Below, in pieces: positions 24,023-35,593 of a DNA stretch of 64,000 nucleotides. The DNA comes from Diphasiastrum complanatum. Lineage: Eukaryota; Streptophyta; Lycopodiopsida; Lycopodiales; Lycopodiaceae. The position numbers and the translations under genes were made by a program. The stretch covers positions 17,965,019 through 18,029,018 of the forward strand of contig CM055111.1 of NCBI GenBank assembly GCA_029204225.1, read 5' to 3'. Numbering within the stretch: position 1 is the first letter of the stretch; every line of letters starts with the position of its first letter. The notes beneath the pieces were generated by a model. It saw nothing but the letters and a program-made list of their open reading frames with translations, ran no database searches and was not told the origin of the DNA.

Positions 24023-25017
24023 TGTGAATGAGTCTATTATGGGTGATTGGATATGGAAATCAGATAAACTACATCTAATTCAAGTGAAAATTGACAAATT
24101 CTAACATGTGACGAATTGTAACATGTGACAAAAATTGACAAAATAGTCTTTGTACATTTAGTGCATTGCAACCTTATTTGTGATGGAGTGGTGTCTTGGC
24201 TTTCCAAGGAGCAATATACTATATCGCAATCCTCAACCAAATCAAAGTACATCACTATTACAAATAAATTTTTTTTGACATAAATCAATATACATACATG
24301 TGATGGATCAATAGGCGGTCTACGTCGACTGATGGAAGAGCTTGAAGATGAACCAGTCAATAGTTGTTCATTATACTTTAGTCTTGTTTTTTCTGTGATA
24401 GAACTCAATTTTTATGTTTTCTCCAAATCATGTGGAGGTACAATAATTTCCCTAGAAATCATAATTCCAATCAAATGTTATTGTAAGAATAAATTTGCAA
24501 GAAAAATTATACACTCATATTCAAATAACAAATTTAGTGCAATTGATGTCAATATTTATAACAATATATACCTGCTATTGTGATCATGAACTGAACAAAT
24601 ATAATAAAATTTGTTAAAGACATGCCAACATCTAATCCATGTATATTCTAGTTATGCTTAATGTAAATCTAATATTCTAGTAACATTTCTACCAATTTGA
24701 CATAATATGACGTCATAAAATCTTAAAAAACTTGTCAAATTACTTGTTTAATAATAATATGTACTATTTCTTATCTCTTGATTTTGTCTTGTATGTCAAA
24801 TCTCAAGAAAAATAAAATTTATAACAATGTAAAACTAGTTTTAACAATTAAATACTACCATAATGATCTTTGAATTGATTTTTTTATGTTCCATCATATT
24901 AAAAAATATATTTTATGTAAAATCCTACAGTAAAATATTCTCATAAAATCTAGAAAAGATTATGATAGTGAGATTGTTAATTTTTTTTATTACTAAACTA
25001 TGTTTTTTTGTTGAATG

Positions 25018-25397
25018 TAGCTTAGTGATTTTGGAAGACACATGACCACCACGTAGTACAAACAAGGTTTTGATCATGGATATGTCGGCCTTAAGGCTTT
25101 TATGGAATCCCATGGATTGTTTTCAATCGTAAACTCTTAACTCTTATTGTTTCGTGATTGTTTACTTTGTGGTTTACAAGTAAGTTTAATTTCAATTTAA
25201 TTGAATCTTTCGATTCTATTTTGTAGAGAGGCTCTACAACTTCAAGCGTTTGTGATGTGGAAGAAAGTGTGGAAAATATTGAGGAGCAAAATGTGGAAGA
25301 GAACATGAATGAGAGCGAAGGGGAGTTTGAAGATGTGGACACCAACGTACACCTACAAGACGAAGGAAGCGAGGAGGGAGGAAGTGATGATGAGTAG
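25018..25397 (+). pseudogene. Last two exons of a Transposase_24-like gene
   Basis: After TTGAATGTAG at 25,020 a frame reads DFGRHMTTT, a stop, then YKQGFDHGYVGL. This parallels DYGRKYTNAEYNIGYRHGY in the gene at 10.7-11.9 kb. After an intron ending TTTTGTAG (about 25,225) a final exon encodes an acidic tail, VEESVENIEEQNVEENMNES...EEGGSDDE, ending TAG at 25,397. The second copy is at 41,617-41,995. It lies on the plus strand, divergent from the SET gene. The upstream exons that would carry the transposase core are absent. Confidence 0.55.
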
Positions 25398-25664
25398 AGT
25401 TTTTAAATTAAATGTAAGCCCTTGTAGAAGGCAATGTTGAAGGGAGAATTTATTCTCTCATCAATGTACTTTTTTAAAAATCAATCAATATAATGTTTTG
25501 GCACCACATCATTCTTGCAAAAATTTTGAATGCATATATTTTTAATTCATGAATGCAAATGTATAATCTATTGAATGTGCATCTATTGAATGCAAGTGTA
25601 TTTATTGATGTATTCAATGCAATGTATAGTCTATTTATTGCACATCTATGGAATGCAAACAGTC

Positions 25665-26140
25665 ATGTTAATTAAGCACAAATCTAAAACCTTTGAATGC
25701 TTCAAGAGATTCAAAGTCATGGCTGAGACACAAACGTCTACAAAAGTGAAAGCACTCCAAACTAATGGTGGCGGCGAATACCTCTCTAACGAGATGTTTG
25801 ACTACATGGCTAAACATGGTATTAGAAGGTAGTTCACCACTTCCTATTTACCTCAACAGGACAAGATTGCAGATTGGAAGAATTGAACTCTTCTCAACTC
25901 AGCTAGATCCATGCTACATCAAGCACACCTACTTGCAAAGTTTTGGCAAAAGCTATTGCCATAGCTTGTTACTTATAGAATAGATCCAACACCAAAGTTG
26001 TCAACAACAAAACTCCTTATGAAGTTTGGCATGGACACAAGCCTAGTATCAGCCATTTAAAAATCTTTGGTTGTGTATGTTTTGTTCACATTCCTAAACA
26101 ACTTAGGAAGAAGCTGGATCATAGGACAAATAACAATTGC
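25665..26140 (+). pseudogene. Copia integrase relic
   Basis: Integrase core fragments across broken frames: FECFKRFKVMAETQT, LQTNGGGEYLSNE (usual Asp of TDGGGEY replaced by Asn), RRQFTTSYLPQQ, then TLLNSARSMLHQAHL, MKFGMDT-type and HLKIFGCVCFVHIP motifs up to about 26,100. Stops and frameshifts make it inactive. It belongs to a copia lineage different from family 1. DNA at 26,145-26,240 after it (ACCAAAAGGACACCTATGGAG) recurs near 60,765. Confidence 0.8.
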
Positions 26141-26249
26141 CAAGTGAAGATCTTCAAGAATCTTGTCACATGCAAACCAAAAGGACACCTATGGAGCATG
26201 AACCGCCCAGCTAACATGGAGAGGCTAGTCAATACCCTAACCAATCCAC

Positions 26250-29200
26250 CTCCAAGCCATAGTGATGCTTTCGACCCGCTCCCATGAATCATCATCCTCA
26301 GTTTGTCCCTTCCACTTGATCAAGCACTCAGAGATAGAACGATTTCTCAATTGTTTATCTCTGGTTCAGATTACTTTTTCAAGTTCCAAAGGAACCTTAA
26401 GCGCTAAGTCTTTCAAATGGATAAGATCTTCCTCTGAACCAACTATGTCACCTTCATGTAAACTTAATTCAAGATGGCTTACATGAAACACAAGGTGAGC
26501 TGTAGACTTCTTCTGAAGATCTAGTTCGTAAGCTAAAGAACCAATTTTCTTTTATAATCCAAAACGGTCCACAATATCTCGCAGAAAATTTATAATGCTT
26601 CCTCGTACGCATAGTCTTAGGATCCTTAGGTATTCTAAGATATACCCAGTCATCAACTTAAAAATCTCTGGGAGACCTCTTAAGATTGGCATAGTGCTTA
26701 GCTCTATCCTGAGCACTTCGGATACAATCACGGGCCACTTGCAACATTTCATGCATATCATGCAAGAAATCCGCAACTTTCTGGATCTTAACAGACTTTG
26801 TCTTCACATTTACCGAAGATCTGGATTGAAAACCATACATCAGCATAAACAGACTATAACCTGTAGCAGATAATTTCCTTCTGTTATAAACAAACTCAAT
26901 TAAAGGAACATAGTCTTTCCACTAAGATTGCCTATGAGACACATATGTTCTCAACATATCCTCCATAGTCTGATTAGTTCTCTCAGTCTGGCCATCTGAT
27001 TCCAAAATGATCAGAAAAACTAAAACTAAGCAGGGATTCAAGCTTATGGAACATAGATGACCAAAAGTGACCTGTAAATTTAGGATCTCTATCACTAACT
27101 ATATCACTTGGCAATCCTTGAAGCCTAAATAATCTTTCCACAAAGATCTAGGCTAAATTTGAAGCCTTAGCAATTGACTTGACGAGTATAAAAGTAGCTA
27201 ACTTTGTCAACCTGTCTACCACAACTCAAATAGAATTATTTTGACGTTGGGTCCTTGGAAGTCCAGCCACAAAATCCATATATATATTTTTCCATCATTT
27301 ATGAGGGACATCTAGGGGATGTAACAACCCTCCAGTCTTTAAGCGTTCAGCTTTGGCTAATTGACAAGGTCTACATTTAACCACATAAGGCTCGACAAAT
27401 GGCTTAAGTTTTGGCCAATAAAACTCTCTTCTTCATAAAGAATTTTCTCCTTTAACTCATCATCCATTGGTACACAAATTTTTCCATTCCAAAATAGTGA
27501 ACCACCTCAGATTGAGAACTATTCCGCTATCTTCTTATCTTTCCTAGGAACCTGAGACCCTTGTGAGTAAATCTCTATTCCATTCTCATTTTTACCTGTC
27601 TCCACCATCTTCCAGATGGGACAAAAATGAGAATTCAATTCACACTTTTCTCTCAACGAAAGATACAGATTAGTGAAACTCTAGGTGAATGAAAGTTCAT
27701 TTAGTTTACCAATCTGACTAAGTGCATCCGCAACTTGGTTACAACTGCCCTTGACATATCAGATCTCATGATCAAATTCTTATGTAAGCTCAGCCCATCA
27801 AGCTTTATGACCCCTCATATCATTCTGATTATGAAAGTACTTCAGAGTCTTTGGTATTGGCCACTCAAGCACTGTCTTGACCTTACTTTCATCCATCTCC
27901 AACCCAGTACGGGTGATCTTATGACCGAAGTACAACAACTCATGCTTAAAGAATTCACATTTAGATTCCTTAGCATAAACTTTCTCTCGCCTGAGAATAT
28001 CTAAAATAGTCTTAAGATTACTCAAATGCTCCATAAGTGTCCTATTGTAGATGAGAATATCATCCAAGAATATAGCCACAAACTTCCCTAGATATGGATG
28101 AAAAAGATCGTTCATCATCTGTTGGAATGTAGCTGGTGCATTCGTCAACCCAAAAGGAAGCATGAAAAATTCATAATGACCGAATCTCATCCAAAAATCA
28201 GTCTTTTGCACGTCATCCAGATGAATCTTAATTTGATGATAACCGGTTCTAAGATCTATCGTTGTGAAGTATTTTGCTCCACCTAATCGATCTACCAAAT
28301 CATCCATATGAGGCAAAAGATATCTATTTTTAATAGTTACCTTATTCGACCCCTTGTAGTCCACACACAACCTGAAGCCTCCATCTTTCTTCGATTTAAG
28401 AAGAATAGGAGCACTCCAAGGTGACTTGCTTGGCTGAATATGACCCATCTTTAGATAATTTTTAATTTTCTTAGTAATCTCTATCTCTTATTTCTGAGAA
28501 AACCTGTAAGGTTATCTACTACCTAGAATTAACTTTATCTTGTGGTCTACCAATCTGGACGGCGATATTCCATGAGGTAATTCAACTGGAAATACATCTT
28601 TAAATTCAAACAGTAACTTATTCTTCTCAATTTGCTCCTGATCTAAGTCTACCGAGTTTAGAATTTTTGACAATTCAAAACTACTTAGATGCATTTTAGA
28701 TAAATCCAAAATTGGCTTGGCAAATAAAGAATAAACTTCATAATGTGAATCAAAAATTTCCATCACATTAGCACATGAACTCATCCCAGATGGATGTACA
28801 AAATTGTCTTCAAACAATGTAACTATTTCTTTATCCTCCTAAAAGGAGAGAACGTGCTTCTCAAAATCTATCTCAGAATGCTTATTAAATAACCACTCGT
28901 ATCCTAGAATTATGTCCGTACGTGCTAAATCTAAAACATGAAAATCAATTAACTTTCTATAATCTTGGATCCAAATTGGGAGCCTTGGAACTTTAGCATC
29001 TCACGTTTCCAACTCTGCACCTGAAGCTAGATATACTCGATATCTATGGTTACTGACTTCAGTTTTGAGGCTGAGTTTCTGCACAAGACTAGAGTTAATA
29101 AAATTATGAGTAGATCCACTGTGCACTAAAATACTAACTTCATGTCCATTTATAGTGCCTTTCAAATGAAATAAATCATTTGGCAAGAATGAGGTAGTAC

Positions 29201-29440
29201 TAAGAGAACAATCGCACTCACAATTAACTATATTGATTTCTAGCTTAAGATTTTCTTTACCTGACATCTCAATCACTTGAGCTGCGCCTTTCAGTCACTC
29301 AAGGCAGAATTTCATAACATGTCCAAGCTGACTACAATGGATCTCTCCTCCAGTAGAAAACATAAATAGATTTCTACCCAAAAAAGGTAATGTCCTTGAA
29401 AGTCTATGTTGTAACACCAAACCATGCTTTTAGCCTTATC
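26250..29440 (-). pseudogene. Ty3/gypsy chromovirus gag-pol, degenerate
   Basis: Read leftwards. Zinc-knuckle remnant near 29,330. Protease 29,276-29,001 (VHSGSTHNFIN, with the catalytic Asp changed to His). RT 28,448-27,798 with FRLCVDYK, LPFGLTNAPATFQ and FLDDILIY. RNase H is mostly deleted: the RT frame runs from KTLKYFHNQ straight to a distal piece near 27,830. Integrase pieces lie at 27,600-27,100. The integrase C-terminus (AQDRAKHYANLKRSP, VYLRIPKDP) is near 26,700. A chromodomain-like end at 26,420-26,260 reads ISECLIKWKGQTEDDDSWE. Many stops are present. The chromodomain identifies a chromovirus. LTRs were not found. The right part overlaps block copy 2. Confidence 0.88.
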
Positions 29441-29997
29441 TGATATGTTGGAGCCACCTATTGAGCGATTCCCGAGTATTTCTATAGATTGTGTAGAAAC
29501 ATGAATAAAACTACAAAACTGGATAACGAATAGATCTAGATTAAGGATCGATTATTCAGATGAATCAATTTTGATAGTAGAACAATCCAACATTTTAATG
29601 TACTTATCAATATTATGACTAATACAAAAATCTCTTTGCCTTTTAGGAACGGTCAATTTTGACCCAAGATTGCTCTAGTATGTCACTTGGAAGACAACTG
29701 GCAACTCAAAGAATGGAACCGCCAAACATAAAATGCAAGTCAAGGCCAAATGCCACTTTGAACCTTAATACCAATGCAAATCTTTTGATGGAAGTTTACA
29801 AATGACAAAGGAATTTTAAATTTTTATGACATGTCAAAAAACTAACGGTCAGAGACTAAAATGATTAAATTCTAGCCCTTCAGAGAGCTTTAAATATTAG
29901 GCACATGGGCAAGTTGTGCTGAAGTGTCAGCCTTTAATTGGATTACATATATTATATTCACAAGAAATTAGGAGCCAAATTCACCTTTTGCCAAGTG

Positions 29998-30591
29998 TCA
30001 ATGATACAAAGGTAAAAGTGAAAATGTGAGAGTATGATGGAGGGGGTCTACTAAATCTGAGACACATGGTAGTAGGTACCTAAATTGAAAAGTGCTTGTT
30101 GAAGGTCTGCAACTTGCTTTTCTATTGGGGAAAAATAATGGTCGAAGAAGAGGTTGATGAAAGATCCATATTTCTTGTACAATTCTTTCATAAAAAATGG
30201 TAGTCATGAATTGATGTTCGTATATAAATGCTCCAAATGAAGTAGTCAGCATGAATATTGACACATGTCTCTAGGCATACTCTTGACCAAAATATATTTC
30301 CTCAAATTTGGTCAATACCTCATTCATAGGTGGTTGTAGATATTCGACCTGATTGATCTCTAAAATGGACTCTCGTTTTGAAATATAAAATTTGCAGTTG
30401 CCCATATAAATCGTTGAAGCATCAATCCCAAATAGTGAAAATACATTCCAAAGGCGGACACTCTCATGAATGTATAGTCTACAGAGAGGTATATAAGGAG
30501 GAGGTGTATGAACCAAGGATTTGATGTTTCGATTGTTCCAAATAACCATTGATGAACAATCATTGTTGAAATTTTTGAACGAAAGATTCAC
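29998..30591 (-). pseudogene. Copy-2 counterpart of the hypothetical ORF pair
   Basis: Frames 30,591-30,271 and 30,264-29,998 match 20,710-20,003 and are separated by the same in-frame TAG. The upstream start is lost here because the longer frame is broken near 30,600. Function unknown. Confidence 0.4.
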
Positions 30592-30989
30592 TGAGTTAGT
30601 ATCGCTTGAGCAATGCGAACTTCTCCAAAGAAACTAATATAGATTGATGGCATATTTTAAAATCAACTTCCTATAGAGTATTGGTTGACTGAGAGAATAT
30701 TCCCAATAATTATTCACATCCATACATGCTAAATATGCAGGTGAATTACATATTGGCTTTTGAGTTCTAGAGAATCTCTAAGAATAGGGTTCTCCAACTG
30801 AAGTTATGAGGCATTGAACAATAATCCAAGGTATTGATACAAGTTAGATTATATGGAATAATGAAATCTCTTTATTGTGGACAATATCCTTGTTGAATAC
30901 CTCATACTCCATTAGATTGTTGTCAAAAATAAAAATATTCTCAAAGGCTCCCAAATCAAATTGAATTGGTTCGCAGATCGCGGATCATT

Positions 30990-31644
30990 TGTGAAAAATA
31001 CAGATCCTAAGTGGATCTAAACTCCAAGATCATTGGCTTGAATGCTTGCACTCCAAACTACATAAGCTAGGAATTGGCAACACATTCTATGCTACCTAGA
31101 ATGCAAAGAACTTGATCAAAAAGCATTTACCACAAATGGAAACTTCCATAAACATCAAGTGCGGCCCAAAATAGCATTATACAGTCCATAATACATCAGC
31201 CTAACACTTTTGGAAAGCACCTAAGATCATACACAATAGCTTGAAGACAATACACACAACAATGCTCTCAATGGAGGAAGAAACAATGACAATGATCTAT
31301 TGATCTCAATGAAGCATACAAAAGGTTTCTCCAACCTGTTCTCCACGACTTCCCTACTATTTATGGATGAGGAAGATGACTCTCTCTCCTCTCTCTAGAA
31401 GGTACTTGACCCTAGATATTCCCTATATAGGAAAAATAGCTAAAAATGGCTTATATGACCAAAATACATCAAAATGGTCTCATTTTGAAGGGTATGAAGT
31501 TTGACACTTCATCATACTGAAAAAATACAGTAAATAAAAACATTGTGACCTGGTTCACACGTGCAAAACTCCAGAACCAAAACTATTTACAATTTTAGCC
31601 AATTTAGGCCTCAAACTAGCTAGGAAATGTTGACAATTTTCACA
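30990..31644 (-). repeat. 3' LTR of the intact copia element
   Basis: 655 bp. On the plus strand it begins TGTGAAAAATA and ends TTTTCACA, so the ends form an inverted repeat. It differs from the 5' LTR by A/G, C/A and C/T-type changes near 31,520-31,575. Confidence 0.97.
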
Positions 31645-34600
31645 CTCCCTCTTCAACATTGGATGCTAGTTTCAACATAGTCTTTGAGCACATTCCAAGA
31701 TTAGATCTATGCATTAAATATAGGTCCTTTCCCAATGGTTTGGTGAAGATATCAGCCACACACTCCTTTGAAGAGACATGTTGAAGCTCCACCTCTTTGG
31801 CAATGACTTGATCTCTCACAAAATGGTGAGCAATCTCAATGTGCTTGCTCCTTGCATGAAAAACAGGATTGCTTGCCAAGCTTTGGGCTGAAAGGTTATC
31901 ACAAAGTATGATTGGAGTCTTCTCTGGTTCCAGCAAGTGAAGATCCAATAACATCCTCTTGATCCAAAGAATCTCCTTGGTGCATGTTGTTAATGCCTTG
32001 TACTCGGCTTCGGTGGAAGATAGAGAGATAGTTGGTTGCTTCTTTGATAGCCATGAGACCACTCCATCTCCAAGATAGATTGCAAAGGCACTTGTTGACT
32101 TCCTATCCATTTGATCACCTGCAAAATCTGAATCTGAAAATCCACAAAGGTTAGGTGTAGTACCTCCATACAAGATGCCAAAATCTTTAGATCCCGAGAT
32201 GTATCTAAGTACTCTCTTTCCTAGCTTCCAATGAGCCTCACTAGGATCTTGCATAAATTGACTTAGTTTACCAACCACAAAGCTTAGATCAGGTCTTGTG
32301 ATGGTTAACCATATAAGAGATCCTATTAGCTTTCTATAGAGAGTAATGTCCTTGAAGGATCTTTCATTACTTCTTGTAGTTAGCTTTACATTTGATTCCA
32401 TAGGAGTAGAAACAACTTTACAATCTTCCATATGAAACCTTTTTAGAATAGAGTTAACATACTTTTCTTGACATATGAATGTAGATTTAGAAGTTCTAAT
32501 AATCTCTATTCCTAAGATATAATGAAGTTTACCAAGATCTTGAATTTCAAACTCTCTTTTGAGTGCCATCTTGATTTCATCTATATCTAGATTGTTACCA
32601 CCACTTAAGATAATGTCATCAACATAGATCAAAAGTAAAGTGATATCATTTTCATTCAATCTAAAGTAGAGAGAATGATCATACTCACTCATAACAAAGT
32701 TTTGAGAAAGTAAGAAGGAATTGAGCTTAGCATACCAACTCCTTGGTGCTTGCTTTAGCCCATACAAACTCTTTTGGAGATAGCACACATGATTAGGCTC
32801 ATCATGTGAAACATAGCCCTCGGGTTGCTCCATGTAAATATCTTCTTCAAGATCACCATTCAAGAAGGCATTAGTAACATCCATTTGCCACATATCCCAA
32901 TCATAAAGAGTTGCAAGAGAGATTAGGATTCGAATAGTTACCATCTTTGCCACGGGTGCAAAGGTCTCATCATAGTCAATACCATATTCTTGAGCATACC
33001 CCTTTGCCACCAACCTTGCCTTGTACTTGTTGATTGATCCATCTTGATTTGTCTTGATCTTGAAGATCCACTTACAACCAATTGCCTTCTTGTCCTTTGG
33101 AAGCTTTACCAACCTCCATGTGTTGCTTTTGATGAGTGCTTGATGCTCATGATCCATGGCTTGGATCCATTCCTTCTTTTGAATTGCTTCACCTACACAA
33201 GTTGGTTCATCAAAAGAGGTAAGAAAACCAAAGTTAGAGTTGTCCACCACTTGCTTTCCTTTTTCATCATAGGTTAGCCTTGATGGCTTAGCCCTTTGCC
33301 TTTGAGTCTTCCTTGAAGTTTGCTTTGAAGTGGCATCTCCATCTTCATCCAAGACATCTTGCACATCATGATGATTAGTAGGCACATCAACATCAACATC
33401 AACAACATTGGAAACATTCTCTTCATGAAAGATGACATCCCTACTTATGACAACTTTCTTTGTAGAAGGAATGTACACTTTGTAAGCCTTGCTTACTTCA
33501 CTATAGCCAACAAACACACCCTTCTTTGATGAAGGATCTTCTTTAGTTCTATCATCAAGTGTGATATTGACAAAACATGTACATCCAAAGATCCTACAAT
33601 GCTTGACACTCGGCCTTCTACCATAAAGAACCTCATGAGGAGTTTTACCATCCAAGGAAGCACTTGTCCATCTATTACATAGATAGTTAGCACATGCTAA
33701 AGCTTCCCCCCAAAAAGACTTAGCAAGATTAGCATGTAGTCTCATTGCCTTGGCACATTCACAAAGGGTTCTATTCTTCCTCTCGGCCACTCCATTCTGT
33801 TGTGGAGTCCTAGGACTAGACATCTCCCTCTTAATCCCATGTGCTATACAAAAGTCTTTGAACCTATTTGAGGTGTATTCCCCTCCATTATCAGATCTTA
33901 AGCATTTGATCTTTGTATTGAATTGGTTTTCCATTTCATTCTTGAACTTGACAAATGCAACAAACACTTCATCCTTACTTTTAAGAAGATAGATCCAAGT
34001 ATACCTACTAAAGTCATCAATGAAAGTTGCATACATCTTTGCCCCACCATTGCTAGTTGTACTAGAAGAATGAATATCAGAATTCACAAGTTGAAAAGCT
34101 TCTTTAGATCTAGAAGTAGATCTAGAATAAGCAAGTCTATGAGATTTGGACAAGGCACAATGTTCACAAACACTATTGTTTGCAACAAGACTTTTAGGGA
34201 GACCAAGAACAAGCTCTTTCTTTGCCATTACCTCCAAAGATTTGAAGTTGGGATGGCCCAACCTCTTGTGCCAAACTTCTTGGTTTGTCAATTGCTCCCT
34301 AGCCATACATCCTTCATGATTAGAGATCACACATGCATCAAGCTTGAAAAGTTTACCATGCCTCCTACCTTGAGCAATCAAGGATCCACATTTACTTATC
34401 AAACATGCATCTCCAATGAACTCCACATCAAGTCCTTTGTCAATCATTTGACTTACACTAAGCAAATTCTTAGTGATTGAAGGAATGTACAAAACATTTT
34501 CAAGATTTGCTTTCCTATTTGTTGAAAGGGAAATAGGAATAGTGCGTATGCCTTTGATGTCACATTGACCATCATTTGCAGTGTAGATGATGTTACCTTC

Positions 34601-35593
34601 TCCCTCATAAGACAATAAGGATGTAAAGTATTCCTTATGTCTTGTCATGTGAGATGAGGCTCCACTATCAATCCACCAAGGATCATTATCATCTATGTTG
34701 GCTAACAAACTTGAAGTCATAACAAGTGATTCACATGTGTTATGTTCTTCCTCATCTATTGTAAGATTTCCTTGCCTCTCTCCTTGCTCTCTTTTCTTCT
34801 TATAACATTCATTTGCAAAATGACCTTTTATCCCACAATAAAAGCACTTGAACTTTGACTTATTGTTCTTAGTAGAAGAGGAAGAGGAAGAGTGATCATC
34901 ATGATCAAAGTTACCACCTTTGGACCATTTCCCTTTGCCTTTACCTTTGCCCTTGAATTTGCCTTTTGTGAAGAAAGCCTCTTCACCTCCACCTTGCAAG
35001 GATGCACCATCAAGCTTTGATTGCAACCTATGTTCTTCAGCCAATAAGATTTCTTGCAAGTCAACCACACTTGGCAAGACTCTTTGAATGGCAAAACTTT
35101 GCACAAGGTTAGCATGTTCATTTAGCAAACCATTCAACATAACTTGGACTATTTCACCATCTTTTATGTTCTCATCAATGCATGCTAAATCATCACTTAG
35201 AGACTTAACTCTCAAGATAAATGCATGAGCACTTTCACCCTCTCTTTGCCTACTAGAAAATATTTGTCTCCTTAGGGTCAATACCCTAGATGTGGACTTT
35301 GATTCAAAGAGCTTCTTTAAGGCATTCCATGCCTCACTTGCACTTTGACACTTTCCAACTTCCTTGAGAAGTTCATTTGTAACATTCATTTTAATGATAT
35401 GAAGAGCCCTTTTGGCCTTCTTATCAAACCTTTGTTGCTCTTGAAGTGTGAGAGGTCTCTCTTCAATTTCTGCAACTATGTCCATGAGTTCATTCAACTC
35501 AAGTAAGGACTCCATCCTCACTTTCCAAGTAGAGTAGTTTGATGAACTCAACCTTTCACTAGACTCTAGCATGATCCCACCATTGGAAGCCAT
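31640..35593 (-). CDS. Copia gag-pol polyprotein, 1317 residues, intact
   Basis: Single open frame coding all retrotransposon functions. Gag (residues 1-240) is followed by zinc knuckle CFYCGIKGHFANEC (250-263). The aspartic protease site is DSGAS (309-313). Integrase has the HHCC motif (about 442-479) and DDE residues D507, D568 (SDNGGEY) and E604. RT has YVDD (990-993), and RNase H has SDSD near 1154, STEAEY near 1193 and CDN near 1231. Length is normal for a copia polyprotein. The start is the first Met (MASNGGIMLESSERL), as expected for Gag. The final codons (VEEGV) are encoded by the polypurine tract and the TGA stop lies inside the LTR (31,640-31,642). No frameshift separates gag from pol. 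Confidence 0.96.
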   Translation of the reverse strand: MASNGGIMLESSERLSSSNYSTWKVRMESLLELNELMDIVAEIEERPLTLQEQQRFDKKAKRALHIIKMNVTNELLKEVGKCQSASEAWNALKKLFESKSTSRVLTLRRQIFSSRQREGESAHAFILRVKSLSDDLACIDENIKDGEIVQVMLNGLLNEHANLVQSFAIQRVLPSVVDLQEILLAEEHRLQSKLDGASLQGGGEEAFFTKGKFKGKGKGKGKWSKGGNFDHDDHSSSSSSTKNNKSKFKCFYCGIKGHFANECYKKKREQGERQGNLTIDEEEHNTCESLVMTSSLLANIDDNDPWWIDSGASSHMTRHKEYFTSLLSYEGEGNIIYTANDGQCDIKGIRTIPISLSTNRKANLENVLYIPSITKNLLSVSQMIDKGLDVEFIGDACLISKCGSLIAQGRRHGKLFKLDACVISNHEGCMAREQLTNQEVWHKRLGHPNFKSLEVMAKKELVLGLPKSLVANNSVCEHCALSKSHRLAYSRSTSRSKEAFQLVNSDIHSSSTTSNGGAKMYATFIDDFSRYTWIYLLKSKDEVFVAFVKFKNEMENQFNTKIKCLRSDNGGEYTSNRFKDFCIAHGIKREMSSPRTPQQNGVAERKNRTLCECAKAMRLHANLAKSFWGEALACANYLCNRWTSASLDGKTPHEVLYGRRPSVKHCRIFGCTCFVNITLDDRTKEDPSSKKGVFVGYSEVSKAYKVYIPSTKKVVISRDVIFHEENVSNVVDVDVDVPTNHHDVQDVLDEDGDATSKQTSRKTQRQRAKPSRLTYDEKGKQVVDNSNFGFLTSFDEPTCVGEAIQKKEWIQAMDHEHQALIKSNTWRLVKLPKDKKAIGCKWIFKIKTNQDGSINKYKARLVAKGYAQEYGIDYDETFAPVAKMVTIRILISLATLYDWDMWQMDVTNAFLNGDLEEDIYMEQPEGYVSHDEPNHVCYLQKSLYGLKQAPRSWYAKLNSFLLSQNFVMSEYDHSLYFRLNENDITLLLIYVDDIILSGGNNLDIDEIKMALKREFEIQDLGKLHYILGIEIIRTSKSTFICQEKYVNSILKRFHMEDCKVVSTPMESNVKLTTRSNERSFKDITLYRKLIGSLIWLTITRPDLSFVVGKLSQFMQDPSEAHWKLGKRVLRYISGSKDFGILYGGTTPNLCGFSDSDFAGDQMDRKSTSAFAIYLGDGVVSWLSKKQPTISLSSTEAEYKALTTCTKEILWIKRMLLDLHLLEPEKTPIILCDNLSAQSLASNPVFHARSKHIEIAHHFVRDQVIAKEVELQHVSSKECVADIFTKPLGKDLYLMHRSNLGMCSKTMLKLASNVEEGV
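31645..31658 (-). other. Polypurine tract
   Basis: Reads GTTGAAGAGGGAG on the minus strand next to the 3' LTR. It is the plus-strand DNA primer site and overlaps the last codons of gag-pol. Confidence 0.85.

Larger units (their letters stand above)
18816..25658. repeat. Segmental duplication, block copy 1
   Basis: Matches 28,811-30,989 plus 37,424-42,257 in the same orientation. Homology starts at CAAACAATGTAACTATTTC (18,816 and 28,811) and ends at GAATGCAA (25,658 and 42,257). In a 210-bp comparison (from 18,961) I counted six substitutions, about 3%. On the left this copy abuts CACTA exon 7, whereas the other copy continues into a gypsy polyprotein. This end is therefore the truncated or joined one. 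It carries a 25-kb-side deletion of about 100 bp near 24,587 that removes an exon present at 41,068-41,126. Confidence 0.92.

Noticed and set aside
33923-34480. 185-residue plus-strand frame
   Set aside because: Antisense to the intact copia polyprotein; no independent motif.
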